Assembly (NCBI GenBank): GCA_964016985.1
Contig: OZ024824.1
Location: forward strand, 118,316,951-118,380,950
Reading direction: 5' to 3'
Source of the DNA: Anodontia alba
Lineage: Eukaryota; Mollusca; Bivalvia; Lucinida; Lucinidae
DNA length: 64,000 nt
Position 1 is the stretch's first letter. Every line of letters begins with the position of its first letter. The notes below the pieces were generated by a model. The model saw only the letters and a list, made by a program, of their open reading frames with translations. It had not been told where the DNA came from and searched no databases. The position numbers and the translations under genes were made by a program. Shown one piece after another: positions 1 to 10,703 of the stretch.

Positions 1-935
1 ATTTGCACTCTGCAAGTCATCTAATGTTGATTGATATTCATATGTTTTGTGAAGATAGCTTGAACGGTTTTCAAGTTATAGAGCAGACACTATTTTGTGA
101 CGGACAAAGTTCAAAGGGAAATAACTTAAGAAGTATAAATGCAAGAGTTATGGTTGTTATGCTCTGCACGTCCTCTAATGATTGACATTTATATGAAGTT
201 TCGTTAAGTTAGCTTGAAAAGTTTCAAGTTATAGAGCATACACGATTTTGTAACGGACAAAGTTCTAAGGGAAATAACTCAAAAAGTATAAATGCATGAG
301 TTATGGTTCTTGCGCTCTGCATGTTTAATGTTGATTGATATTTATATGAAGATAGCTTGAACGGGTTTCAAGTTCCAAGGGAAATAACTCAAGAAGTATA
401 AATGCAAGTCAAATGTTGATTGATATTTATATGAAGTTTCGTGGTTAGCTTAAATGTTTCTCAAGTTATAGAGCGGACATGATTTTGTGGAAGAGTCAAA
501 AAGTATAAATGCAAGAGTTATGGTTCTTGCACTCTGCATGTTGTCTAATGCTGATTGATATTTATATGAAATTTCGTGAAGATAGCTTGAACGGTTTTCA
601 AGTTATAGAGCGGACATGATTTTGTGATAGTCCAAGGGAAATAACTCAAAAAGTATAGAAGCAAGAGTTATGGTTTTTGTGCGCTGCACTTTGTCGAGTG
701 TTGATTGATATTTATATGAAGTTTTGTGAAGATAGCTTGAAAGGTTTTCAAGTTATAGAGTGAACATGATTTTGTGACAGAGTCCAAGTGAAATAACTCA
801 AAAAATTAAAATGAAAGAGTTATGGTTCTTGCGCTCTGCACGTTGTCTAATGTTGATTGATATTTATATGACGATTTGTGAAGATAGCTTGAACGGTTTT
901 CAAGTTATAGAGCGGACACGAGTGTGACAGACAGA
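1..935. repeat. Minisatellite, about 150-bp unit, six to seven copies
   Basis: The unit carries GAAGATAGCTTGAACGGTTT, CAAGTTATAGAGC, AAATAACTCAA and GCAAGAGTTATGGTT in that order. Starts recur near 22, 175, 312, 412, 550, 700 and 850. Units 2-4 have internal deletions. It probably continues before the window start. No coding potential. Confidence 0.9.
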
Positions 936-1404
936 CAGGCAGAGGCCAGGGGGAGAAACAATGTCTCCCAACCCTAATGACCATAACACAAGACTAGCCA
1001 GACAGTTTTATTTTATTCTTGGAAGTGTAAATAGGATGGTAGAAAGACAGTTATTCTAGGCCCACTCATTAACAAAATTAACACTAATGGAATAACAGTA
1101 CTGCAGAAGGGGGTGAGCCTTCAGTGGCAGAACCTATAGAACAAGACAAGCCAACACAAAAGTAAAGATTGTGTTGCCAGACAAGGTGTAAATGTTGCTA
1201 TAAATGCATCACTCCTGTGGGATATTAAATAATGTGGAAGACTGAAAATAGGAGGGCTATCCTGACAAAGACAAATGCATGTACTTCTGTAATTTCCTTA
1301 ACAGAATATGAAAAAAATATCCCACTGAGCGCCCTACTCAAGCGCTTGTCTCAAATTCTCTGGTGAAATTGGAACAATATTTTTTGATAAAAAAAAAACA
1401 AAAA
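936..1404. other. Non-coding spacer
   Basis: AT-rich sequence with no recognised gene or repeat family. Confidence 0.5.
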
Positions 1405-1479
1405 ACAAGAGCTGTCGTAGGACAGCGAGCTCGCCTGCTGGGTACATTTCATATTGTAACATTTTTATCATTAAGCCAT

Positions 1480-2550
1480 ATAATATAGGTCACACTGACC
1501 TAGATGTATTTGTATGTAAATCATTGTGTCACATAGATATAATAATCCAAGGTATGACAATTCTCCATGAAATAGTAATAAAAATAAAAAGGCAAAATCA
1601 CTGAAGCATGAAATATAGGTCACAATGACCTAGATATAGTTAGTGGTCATTCATTGGGTCACATGGAAGTAATATCCCAGGTGTGACATTTATCCAACAA
1701 ATAGTATTCAAGATATAAGGCAAAATCACTGAACCATGAAATATAGGTCACAATGACCTAGATATAGTAAGTGGTCATTCATTGGGTCACATGGAAGTAA
1801 TATCCCAGGTGTGACATTTATCCAACAAATAGTATTCAAGATATAAGGCAAAATCACTGAACCATGAAATATAGGTCACACCAACAGAGATATATTTTGA
1901 CGTCAATAATCGGGTCTCAAGGAACTAATATCCCAGGTGTGACACTTATCCAACAAATAGTATTCAAGATATAAGGCAAAATCACTGAACCATGAAATAT
2001 AGGTCACACCAACAGATATATTTTGACGTCAATAATCGGGTCACAAGGAACTAATATCCCAGGTGTGACATTTATCCAACAAATAGTATTCAAGATATAA
2101 GGCAAAATCACTGAACCATGAAATATAGGCCACAATGACCTAGATATAGTAAGTGGTCATTCATTGGGTCACATGGAAGTAATATCCCAGGTGTGACATT
2201 TATCCAACAAATAGTATTCAAGATATAAGGCAAAATCACTGAACCATGAAATATAGGTCACACCAACAGATATATTTTGACGTCAATAATCGGGTCACAA
2301 GGAACTAATATCCCAGGTGTGACATTTATCCAACAAATAGTATTCAAGATATAAGGCAAAATCACTGAACCATGAAATATAGGTCACAATGACCTAGATA
2401 TAGTAAGTGGTCATTCATTGGGTCACATTGAAGTAATATCCCAGGTGTGACATTTATCCAACAAATAGTATTCAAGATATAAGGCAAAATCACTGGACCG
2501 TGAAATCTAGGTGACCTGGACCGTAAAATGTAGGTCACCACGACCTTCAC
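1480..2550. repeat. About 125-bp tandem array with two monomer types
   Basis: Monomers share CCATGAAATATAGG, ATCCCAGGTGTGACA and CAACAAATAGTATTCAAGAT. Type A adds CACAATGACCTAGATATAG. Type B adds CACCAACAGATATATTTTGA followed by CGTCAATAATCGGG. The order is A-like, A, A, B, B, A, B, A, then a degraded end. Type A monomers hold ERE-like palindromes and type B monomers hold TGACGTCA. Confidence 0.9.
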
Positions 2551-2624
2551 TCTCTTACACTTAAACCGATGTCACATAGTTAGCTGATGTATAACCAGTT
2601 GTGTCTATAACCTGTAGGCATATA

Positions 2625-2990
2625 AGATTTTACAAATGTGTCCTAGATTTTGACCCCTAGCCCCACTCCAAGGCCCACCCTGAGGTATGAACCCAGGGGT
2701 ATGTTCTTTTGGAATCTCAGAAGACTCCTCCAGGTACCCAAATTCTAAATATGAATGCTCTATGAGGAGTGAAAGTCAAGATATAAGAATTTGAAAAACT
2801 TTAACACAGTATTACAAAGGTGTCCTAGATTCTGACCCCTAGCCCCATCCAGGGGCATGAACCCAGGGGTTTATTCTCTTGGAATCTCAGAAGACCCTCC
2901 AAGGTACCTAAGTTCCAAATTTGATGCCTCTGTGAGGAGTGACTGTTGAGATATAAGCATTTGAAAAACTTTAACGCAGTGTGATGGGAA
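2625..2990. repeat. Two tandem copies of an about 185-bp unit
   Basis: Both copies contain GTGTCCTAGATT, TGACCCCTAGCCCCA, TGAACCCAGGGGT, GGAATCTCAGAAGAC and TTGAAAAACTTTAAC. Confidence 0.85.
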
Positions 2991-3560
2991 CGCAAACGCA
3001 AACGTGGACGACCGGGGTGACTACAATAGCTCTCCTTGTACTTTGTACAGGCGAGCTAAAACATCATATCTAGTTAAGAAAATGTACTGGGCCTATGAAC
3101 AATTTAGCCACAATTACATATTAAAGTTAATATTATAAACTGACAATGTTCAAAGAAGAGCCACTGGTCTGGTAAAAAGTATAAGCCATCTGCCATATAA
3201 AGAAAGACCGAAACACCAAGGAATGCCAACTTCAAAATAATGATGAGAGAATACAGATCTAGAGCAAGTCTGCAAAATATTACATGGAATAGATAAGTGA
3301 CTAAGCTATTTACTCTCTTACAATATACAGCAACCAGAGGTCACGCATACAACAACCAGAGGTCACGCCCTTAAATTGTTTTAAATGTACAGCCTATTTA
3401 CATAGTCGAACTTCAATGGCTTGAACATCTTTGGGACCATGGAAATTTGTTAGAGATATGGGTAGTTCGAGCCAATGAGGGTGAAACATAGCACTAGGTC
3501 AGGAAGCAAATGGCCACAATTTAGGGAAATCTTTTCGATCTTCTACACAATAATGGTAAG

Positions 3561-3607
3561 GTGTACTCATTAGAATTGCCTCGATAAGGCAATTCTAATG
3601 AGTACAC
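3561..3607. repeat. Perfect 21-bp hairpin
   Basis: The left arm GTGTACTCATTAGAATTGCCT and its exact complement flank a 5-bp loop. This hairpin family (GTACTCATTAGAA / GGGTACTCGTTAGAACCGCC) recurs near 9360-9412, 9680, 15691-15737, 27147-27205, 33378-33425 and 49985-50035. Confidence 0.9.
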
Positions 3608-3627
3608 ACAACACATGATTTTATGAT

Positions 3628-3870
3628 TTTTTTTTTTTTTTTTTTTTTGATTTGGGTTTTACGGCCCTTTCAAGAATATTTCACTTATATCGAGCCGATC
3701 GTTCATCGAAGGTGGGCGAAAACCGGAGAACCCGGAGAAAAACCACCTGACCATCCGTAAGCAGAACTTGGCTTTCCCACATATGACCCGAGCGAGGCTC
3801 GAACCACAGCGGTGAGAAACCTAATGGATTAAGAGTCAACTCTCTTATCCACTAGGCTACGGGGGCCCGT
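3628..3870 (-). mobile_element. tRNA-derived SINE (copy 1)
   Basis: The minus-strand head is tRNA-like: A-box region TAGCCTAGTGGATAAGAG, B box GGTTCGAGCC. The tail ends in a long poly(A) (poly(T) on the plus strand at 3628). It is flanked by a perfect 12-bp duplication, TGATTTTATGAT, at 3616-3627 and 3871-3882. Length 243 bp. Confidence 0.92.
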
Positions 3871-4140
3871 TGATTTTATGATAAAATATGAAAATTTCCC
3901 TAAATATTTGTTTTCTTAAGCTATCGGAAGAAATTCGTATGGACTCAAAAATGAGTTCGAATTAGCCATGGTAAATGAGCCATCGGTGTTTGAGCTATTG
4001 AGGTTCGACTGTATTTGGTGAAATTGTTTCAGCAACAGAGTTGTGGATTCGAGAACTCTTCACCAGACCCAAAATTTTAGGGCATCCTCTCTGAATTGTT
4101 CCAACAACAGTCTCAATAAACACTTGCACAATTTATCCTA

Positions 4141-4353
4141 TTAACCCTTGTCCTGCTGAACCTGGATATATCCTGTTTTGCAAACAGCATAGATCCAGAT
4201 CAGTTGCCTTCTGAAGAAGCCAACTGATTGGGATCTACACTGTTTGCCATCAAGTATGCAAATTTATAACAACAATCTGGATCAAGTAACCTGACTGGCT
4301 GAAAATTAGAAGTAGGTGTGGCTTATTAATTTATTCAGCAGGACAAGGGTTAA
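4141..4353. mobile_element. piggyBac-like MITE (family E, copy 1)
   Basis: TTAA|CCCTTGTCCTGCTGAA...TTCAGCAGGACAAGGG|TTAA: intact TTAA target duplications with CCC/GGG termini, as in piggyBac. The core is a hairpin made of AGATCCAGATCAGTTG and its complement. Other copies: 14888-15100, 47896-48108, 61634-61836. Confidence 0.88.
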
Positions 4354-4479
4354 GTTTACTGCCACCTGCTGTTTGCCCTTACATAACATCAGATATAGAC
4401 AAACTTGTCAAGATTCACCCATAGAAACTGTAGATGATTAACTTGGTGTAAAGGTTATGAAGAGTTTTATTTACCCTAA

Positions 4480-7400
4480 GCATTTGAAAAGAGGGCCAAG
4501 ATGGCCCTGCATTGCTCATCTGAGTACCAGACAAATTGATGGCCATCTTGGATTTCTGATCAGAACAATATTTGCTATTTTTTATCTACGAGTTTCCCAG
4601 ATACTTCCTATCAAGTTTCGAGTTAAATGGCCCTTCTGTTCTGGCTAAAACATTGAAAATTGATTTTCAAGATGGCAGCCACGGTGGCCATCTTGAATTT
4701 CTGATCAGAAAGATTTTAGCTATTTCTGATCTACAAGTCAACCCGATACTTTTTATCAAGCTTCGAGTCAAATGACCTTTCGGTTCATTGAGAAGAAGTT
4801 CAAAATAGACTTTCAAGATGGCAGCCATCATGGATTTCCCAGCAGCACAATTTTAGATATTTTTGATGTACAAGTCACCCTGATAATTATGCCACCAACT
4901 TTGGAGAAGTAGGTAGAGCATATTGCTTCTGGGGTGTTTGTCCGTTCGTGCTTCCGTCTGTTACACTTTTTGATGCATAGCATAACTTTAGAACTGCATG
5001 CTACTGTTTTGAAATTTCTTATATGAATTCCTCATGAAAAAATAGCTAACACATTTCTTTTTCTCAACAGGATTATGCCCCTTTCCCGAGATGGCCCCTT
5101 GAAAAATATAGATGCAATCTTGTCAGCAAAATATCTCAAAAACTATTGAAGCTGGAGCCTTGAAACTTGATGAAAAGACTGGTAGTAATGAGTAGACAAC
5201 CTGATTAACTTCTGAATAAAATTTTGAAAAATACTTCATGAGTTATGGCCCTTTGTAATTTTGGGCATTTTTACCTTGTCAGCAAAATATCTCAAAAACT
5301 GTTGGAGCTAGAGCCTTGAAACTTGGTGACTTGATTGGTAATGATGAGTAGATGACCTGATTAACTTTTGAATTAATTCTGAAAAAAATTTCATGAGTAA
5401 TGGCCCGTTGTAAATTTGGGCATTTTTCCCTTGTCAGCAAATTATCTCAAAAACTATTGAAGCTAGAGCTTGAAACTTGATGAATAGATTGGTAGTGATG
5501 AGTAGATGACCTCATTTAATCTTGAATACATTTTGAAAAATAATCCATGAGTATTGGCCCTTTGCAAATTTGGGCATTTTTACCTTGTCGGCAAAATATC
5601 TCAAAACCTGTTAGAGCTAGAGCCTTGAACCTTGATGAATTGATTGTTAATGATGAGTAGATGACCTAATGAACTTTTAAATGCATTCTGAAAAATATTT
5701 CATGAGTAATGGCCCTTTGTAAATTTGGGCATTTTTCCCTTGTCAGCAAAATATCTCAAAAACTATTAAAGCTAGAGCCTTGAAACTTGATGAATAGTTT
5801 GGTAGTAATGAGTAGATGACCTGATTAAGTATTGAATAAATTCTGAAAAATACTTCATGAGTTATGGCGCTTTGTAATTTTGGGCATTTTACCTTGTCAG
5901 CAAAATATCTTAAAAACCTGTTGGAGCTAGAGCCCTGAACTTTGGTGAATTGATTGGTAATAACGAGTAGATGACCTGATTAACTTTTGAATAAATTCTG
6001 AAAAAAATATTTTATGAGTAATGGCCCTTTGTAAATTTTGGCAGTTTCCCTTGCCAGCAAAATATCTAAAAAACTATTGAAGGTAGGGTCTTGAAACTTG
6101 ATGAATAGAGTGGTAGTGATGAGAAGATGACCTCATTAACTTTTGAATAAATTCTGAAAAATACTTCATGTGTTGCGGCCCTTTGTAACTGGACATTTTT
6201 ACCTTCTTGGCAAAATATCTAAAAAACTGTTGGAGCTAGAGCCTTGAAACCTGGCCTGAATTGATTGGTAATGATGAGTAGATGACCTGATTAACTTTGA
6301 ATAAATTCTGAAAAATATTTCGTGAGTAATGGCCCTTTGTAAATTTGGGCATTTTTCCCTCCTCAGCAAAATATCTCAAAAACTATTGAAGCTACAGCCA
6401 TGAAACTTGATGAATTAATAGGTAGTGATGAGTAGACAACCTAATGAACTTTTAAATAAATTTTGAAAAATACTTCATAAGTAATGGCCCTTTGTAAATT
6501 TGGGCATTTTTACCTTGTCAGCAAAATATCATAAAAACTGATGGAGCTAGAGCCTTGAAACTTGGTGAATTGATTGGTAATGATGAGTAAATAATCTAAT
6601 TAACTTTTGAATAAATTCTGAAAAATATTTCATGAGTAATGGCCCTTTGTACATTTGGATACTTTCCCTTGTCAGCAAAATATCTCAAAAACTATTGAAG
6701 CTAGAGCCTTGAAACTTGATGAATAGATTGGTAGTGATGAGTAGATGACCTGATTAACTTTTGAATAAATTCTGAAAAATACTTCATGAGTTCTGGCCCT
6801 TTGTAGATTGGGCCATTTTACCATGTGTTACCTTTTTTTTTTTTTTTTTTTTTTCATAGCATTTATAGTTTAGAATCATGTATTCTAAAGTTTTGAAACT
6901 TCATATATGGATTCCTCATGAAAAAATAGATGACCTGTATTTTTTTCTTATCCGAATTATCTCACATTTTAGAGTTATTTACCTATTTATAAAATAACAC
7001 TGAAATCTCGTTAGCAAGATATCTCAAAAAGTACTTGAGCCTTGATATTTGGTATACTGATTGGGACTAAGGAGGAGATCACCTGATTAAATTTTGAACC
7101 AAATAAATGAAATGTTATTGGAGTTATGGCCCTTTACAATTTCTGACCATTTTATGTTGTTGCTTTATTGTGTATAGCATAAGTTTAGAACCCTGTATGC
7201 TAATGTTTTGAAATTTCATATATGAATTCCTCATGAAAAAATAGATGACTGTATTTATTTTTTCTTATCCCAATTATTTCCCATTTTAGAGGTATTTCCC
7301 TTTTAATAAAATAATGTTGAAATTTCTATTTGTACTATTGTTACCGTCATGGGCAAGCAGTGTTAGAGTCAAGCAGTGTAAGTCAGGTGGTTGGGGGCAT

Positions 7401-8140
7401 AGTGTTTTACAAACACCAGCTCTACATTGTAGTTCCTACCAGGTTTTGAGTCAACTGGCCTTTCCATTCAGGAGAAGAAAGTCAAAATAGTGGCCATCTT
7501 GGATTTCGGATCTAACTTTTAAGCTATTTCTGATCTACAAGTCACCTTGATACTTCCATTGAAGTTTGGGGGTCAACTGGCCTTTCAGTTAAGGAGAAGA
7601 ATTTCAAAAAAAGATTTTCAAAACGGCAGCTGTGGCAGACATCTTGGATTTCTGATCAGAACCATTTTAGCTGTTTTTTTATCCAGAAGTCACCCAAATA
7701 CTTCCTATCAAGTTTCGAATCGATTGGCCTTTTGGTTCAGGAGAAGAAGTTCAAAATAGGTTTTCAAAATTGCAGCCATGGTGGCCACCTAGGATTTCTG
7801 ATAGGAACAATTTTAGCTATTTCTGATCTACAAGTCACCCCGATACTTCCTACCAAATTTCAAGTCAACTGGCCTTTTCGTTCATCAGAAGTTCAAGGTG
7901 GATATTTACTATGATGGCCATCTTAGATTTCCAATCAGAACAATTTTTGCAATTTTTTTAACAAAGTGCCCAGATACTTCTTACAAAGTTTCAAGTCAAC
8001 TGGCCTTTCAGTTTAGGTACGAACTTCATAACAAAATTTTCTTTTTTTTTGCTCTGGTGACCATCTTGTTCATTGGAGCGGAACCATTTTAGCTATTTTG
8101 GTTGGCAACATATCTGTGAAGTTTGAATGATCTTGGCCTA
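4480..8140. repeat. Large composite satellite element
   Basis: An about 145-bp unit (GCCATCTTGGATTTCTGATC, CTATCAAGTTTCGAGTCAA) occurs about three times at 4500-4870 and about five times at 7430-8000. Between these lie an 11-copy 155-bp array (5090-6830) and copies of a CATAGCAT...TGAATTCCTCATGAAAAAATAG unit near 4975, 6855 and 7185. The apparent reading frames here are artefacts of the repeat unit. Confidence 0.85.
5090..6830. repeat. 155-bp satellite with alternating dimer structure, 11 monomers
   Basis: TTGTCAGCAAAATATC (or a near variant) recurs at about 5118, 5276, 5432, 5586, 5741, 5897, 6053, 6205, 6362, 6516 and 6671. Monomers alternate strictly between an ACTATTGAAGC form and a CTGTTGGAGC form. 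Confidence 0.93.
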
Positions 8141-8293
8141 GGGGTGTAGTTGTCATTTAAAGCAAAGTGTTGATGCCACACGGCTGACAACGTACATTGA
8201 CCCATCACAATAGCTCAGATTCTACAAAATACTGCATCTGATCAGGGTCTAGACCACCACTCATCCATCAGTTTCTGAACTCATTAATAGGTA

Positions 8294-8513
8294 CACCACA
8301 ACCTCTTTATAACACTATTGTTGGGGTCCACAGAATAAACCATGTTAGATAAACAACCGTGTTATATCCAAACAAAAATGTACAGATTATATTGAAAAAT
8401 GACCATTTATGGTCATTTTTCAATATAATCAATACATTTTTGGGATCCATCTCTGAACTGTGTTATATCCAAAACCGTGTTATAACAAAGCATGTTATAA
8501 AGAGGTTGTAGTA
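8294..8513. mobile_element. Palindromic TA-target MITE (pogo-like, copy 1)
   Basis: Ends read CACCACAACCTCTTTATAAC and, inverted, TACTACAACCTCTTTATAAC, flanked by TA on each side. The centre is an about 30-bp hairpin (AATATAATC...GATTATATT). An inverted-orientation copy lies at 14041-14259. Confidence 0.85.
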
Positions 8514-9026
8514 TAGTAAATTTGACTCGTAGCTCCAGATGATTTCCTATTTCACCACTAAAACAGATGTTGTGTGTACTCATTAAGTACCACAACATAT
8601 ATTCTCATGGGAGAAATTAGAAAAAAATATCTGGGTACTCCCTCTTACATGTATCTGGCACTCGGGGACCATAAAATCTTAGGATAAGTAAGGTAAGGAG
8701 CTAAGGTGTGTGACTAGTTAGGGTAAATATGGTATAACAGCAGTTGCTCCTGGGGTGGCACTGCTACGCAGATTTCCAAATACAATCAAACTTCATTGGT
8801 TTGAACATCTTTGGGACCATGGAAATTTGTTCTCTAGACATCAGTAGTTTGAGCCATTGAGGGTTAACCATAGCACCAGGTCAAGCTGCTAAGGTGTATA
8901 ATTAAAAGATGTCTGGGACAGGCAGGCCTGAGCAAACAGTGTAGAAACAGATCAGATGCTGCAGTCTGATGAGGGTGTACACTGTTTGCCATTCATCCAG
9001 CACTATTTCAGACACATCAACAGGTA

Positions 9027-9230
9027 CAGTAAAACCTGTGTCTGACAGCCACCTTTGAAATTGACCTTAGTGGTTGATGTGGAAAGGTGGTTGTCTTATA
9101 AAGGTACATGTCATGTAATTTTGCTAGCAAAATTACATGACATGTACCTTTATAAGACAGACAACTTTTTCCACATAAACCACTATTTAAAGTCAGTCTC
9201 AAAGGTGGCTCTCTTACACAGGTTTTACTG
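9027..9230. mobile_element. Palindromic TA-target MITE
   Basis: TA|CAGTAAAACCTGTG...CACAGGTTTTACTG|TA. It is almost fully self-complementary around a TGCTAGCA centre near 9122-9129. Two overlapping reading frames on opposite strands are by-products of the palindrome. Confidence 0.88.
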
Positions 9231-9546
9231 TAGTTAAATGGACTTTTTTTCCAAATTTTAGGACAAGTATGTTAAGGAGTTGTGTCAGAATACTTGGGGT
9301 AAATACAGTATGTTGAGTGTACTCATTAGAAGTGACTACCTTGTATAAAATAATGGTATGTTAAGAGTACTCATTAGAATCACCTCAATGAGGTGATGCT
9401 AATGAGTGCACACAACATACATTTTCTTGATAAAATAAGAAACGATTCCTAAAATATTCCAAAAGATTTGTTTTTCTTGAGCTACTGAAGGTGTTTCGTA
9501 AGGACTCAAAAACTAGCTCAAATCAGCCACGGTTAACAAGCTATAC

Positions 9547-9828
9547 ATCACGAAAACATGCCTATATAATACTGACCCCCTTAAACCCCACTTTTATGTA
9601 GTAAAACTGAGGTTTACAGGGGTATACATTATTTTTTCTTATTTCTGCTCAAAAAAACATAGATTGTAGGTACTCGTTAGAACTGCCTCGGTGAAGCGGT
9701 TCTAAAGAGTAACCATAATCTATGTTTTGAGCAGAATATGAAAAATATCAGAATTTTTTATCTGAAAATTTTCACTGTTTTGGTGGTGAAATTTTCAATA
9801 TATTTGAAATAGACGTGTTTTTGTAATG
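9547..9828. mobile_element. Family A MITE, copy 1
   Basis: Terminal CATCACGAAAACATGCCTAT and inverted CATTACAAAAACACGTCTAT. The centre is the GTACTCGTTAGAAC hairpin. Other copies: 25293-25437 plus 26038-26178 (split), 27033-27315, 33266-33584, 49871-50145 and 54331-54438 (partial). Confidence 0.85.
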
Positions 9829-10134
9829 GGTGTTTGAGTCATTGATGTTTTACTGTGTACTGTAATTATCAAAAGTATTTGACACCTTAGCTCCTTAGGA
9901 CACTTACCCTAAACTTTGAAAAAATTAGACTCTTCACTGTTATGTCTCAAACGTGTTCCTTCAGGAGCAGTTTGATCTGGGTCAACACTGTCCATCCAGG
10001 CATACCTGTCTGAATATTTATGCCTGTTTTATCACATATAAATTCCAATCTACCCCATACCTTAAATTAAATAAACTCCACAATCATAATATTTTATAAC
10101 AGTTCTTTCATAAATCTAAACCAAGTAACTTTAG

Positions 10135-10319
10135 CCTTTACCATGCTCTGGGCTAATTCTGCAAAGGACAAATTAGTGATAATTTTCTTATTCTTCTAAG
10201 AAAATAAAATTAGACATTTCATGCAAATTGTCTCCATGAGAGAAAATTTGGATAATGTTATAACATGTTTTCTGAGTCAAAATGATGTCTGCTGAAAATT
10301 TTACCCAGAGTGCTAAATG
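10135..10319. mobile_element. TTAA-class MITE (family R, copy 1) at the NDUFAF4 stop codon
   Basis: Flanked by TTAG on both sides (10131-10134, 10320-10323). The inverted ends carry CTTTACCATGCTCTGGG and CATTTAGCACTCTGGG. Copy 2 (19636-19801) is flanked by TTAA on both sides. Confidence 0.8.
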
Positions 10320-10703
10320 TTAGGCCAGCTTTTCCCTGGTTTCGAGCCTCTTTGTTTCAACTTCCTCTGTGACTTCTGGCTTTTGGGAAATAAATCCCTG
10401 TTTCTCTAAAGTCTTTGTCAGTTTCTTATGCTCCTTCTTAAACTGTTCTGAAAGTCTAAACTCCACTTTTAATGGGCGGAAATGTATGAGCACTTGTTCA
10501 ACTATAGCACTATCCAGTTTATACTCATCAGAAATCTGTTTCGCTGTATACTTTGAGGAACTACTAAAGTGATCATTGACAAATGTATGGGCTTGTGTAA
10601 GGGAAGCTTTTCCTTCAGGAATATTTTCAGGTTCTTCGAACGCTAGCTCAGGCTCTGCAATGCTCTTTCTGTTCTCTGGTAGTTTTCTTGTGGAGGAAAA
10701 TAC
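10320..10703 (-). CDS. NDUFAF4: NDUFAF4 exon 3 (stop codon)
   Basis: 384 nt with acceptor ATTTCAG|GTATTT, encoding 127 residues and TAA (10322-10320). It begins VFSSTRKLPENRK, then carries the conserved C-terminal domain (IPEGKASLTQAHTFVNDH; YTAKQISDEYKLDSAIVEQV; FRPLKVEF). It ends in a Lys/Glu-rich tail, ...TREKLA. The TAA lies inside the 4-bp target duplication of a MITE inserted immediately downstream (10135-10319). Confidence 0.93.
   Translation of the reverse strand, partial: VFSSTRKLPENRKSIAEPELAFEEPENIPEGKASLTQAHTFVNDHFSSSSKYTAKQISDEYKLDSAIVEQVLIHFRPLKVEFRLSEQFKKEHKKLTKTLEKQGFISQKPEVTEEVETKRLETREKLA

Larger units (their letters stand above)
1405..3060. mobile_element. Minisatellite-bearing transposable element (copy 1)
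   Basis: Bounded by a left end with AGCTCGCCTG and a right end with CAGGCGAGCT, inverted relative to each other. A much shorter relative at 13486-13772 has the same two ends without the arrays. The interior holds two unrelated tandem arrays. The organisation resembles the bivalve 'pearl'/Helitron-like elements known to carry tandem cores; that affiliation is inference. Confidence 0.7.
3413..4013. mobile_element. Pogo/Tigger-like MITE (family C, copy 1), interrupted by a SINE
   Basis: Ends read TAGTCGAACTTCAATGGC and, in reverse complement, TACAGTCGAACCTCAATAGC, the CAGTYGAACCTC type of end seen in pogo-like elements. The interior contains a perfect hairpin (3561-3581 / 3587-3607) and a tRNA-SINE. 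A second copy is at 8783-9855. Confidence 0.7.
8783..9855. mobile_element. Family C MITE copy 2 with two nested MITEs
   Basis: Ends AATCAAACTTCATTGG and TCATTGATGTTTTACTGTG. The shared interior TTGAACATCTTTGGGACCAT matches copy 1. It hosts the palindromic MITE 9027-9230 and a family A MITE 9547-9828. Confidence 0.7.

Noticed and set aside
1..935. CRISPR-like repeat array
   Set aside because: Eukaryotic context; units are about 150 bp with no unique spacers.
9017..9237. Near-identical peptides on both strands
   Set aside because: Consequence of the perfect palindrome of the MITE at 9027-9230.
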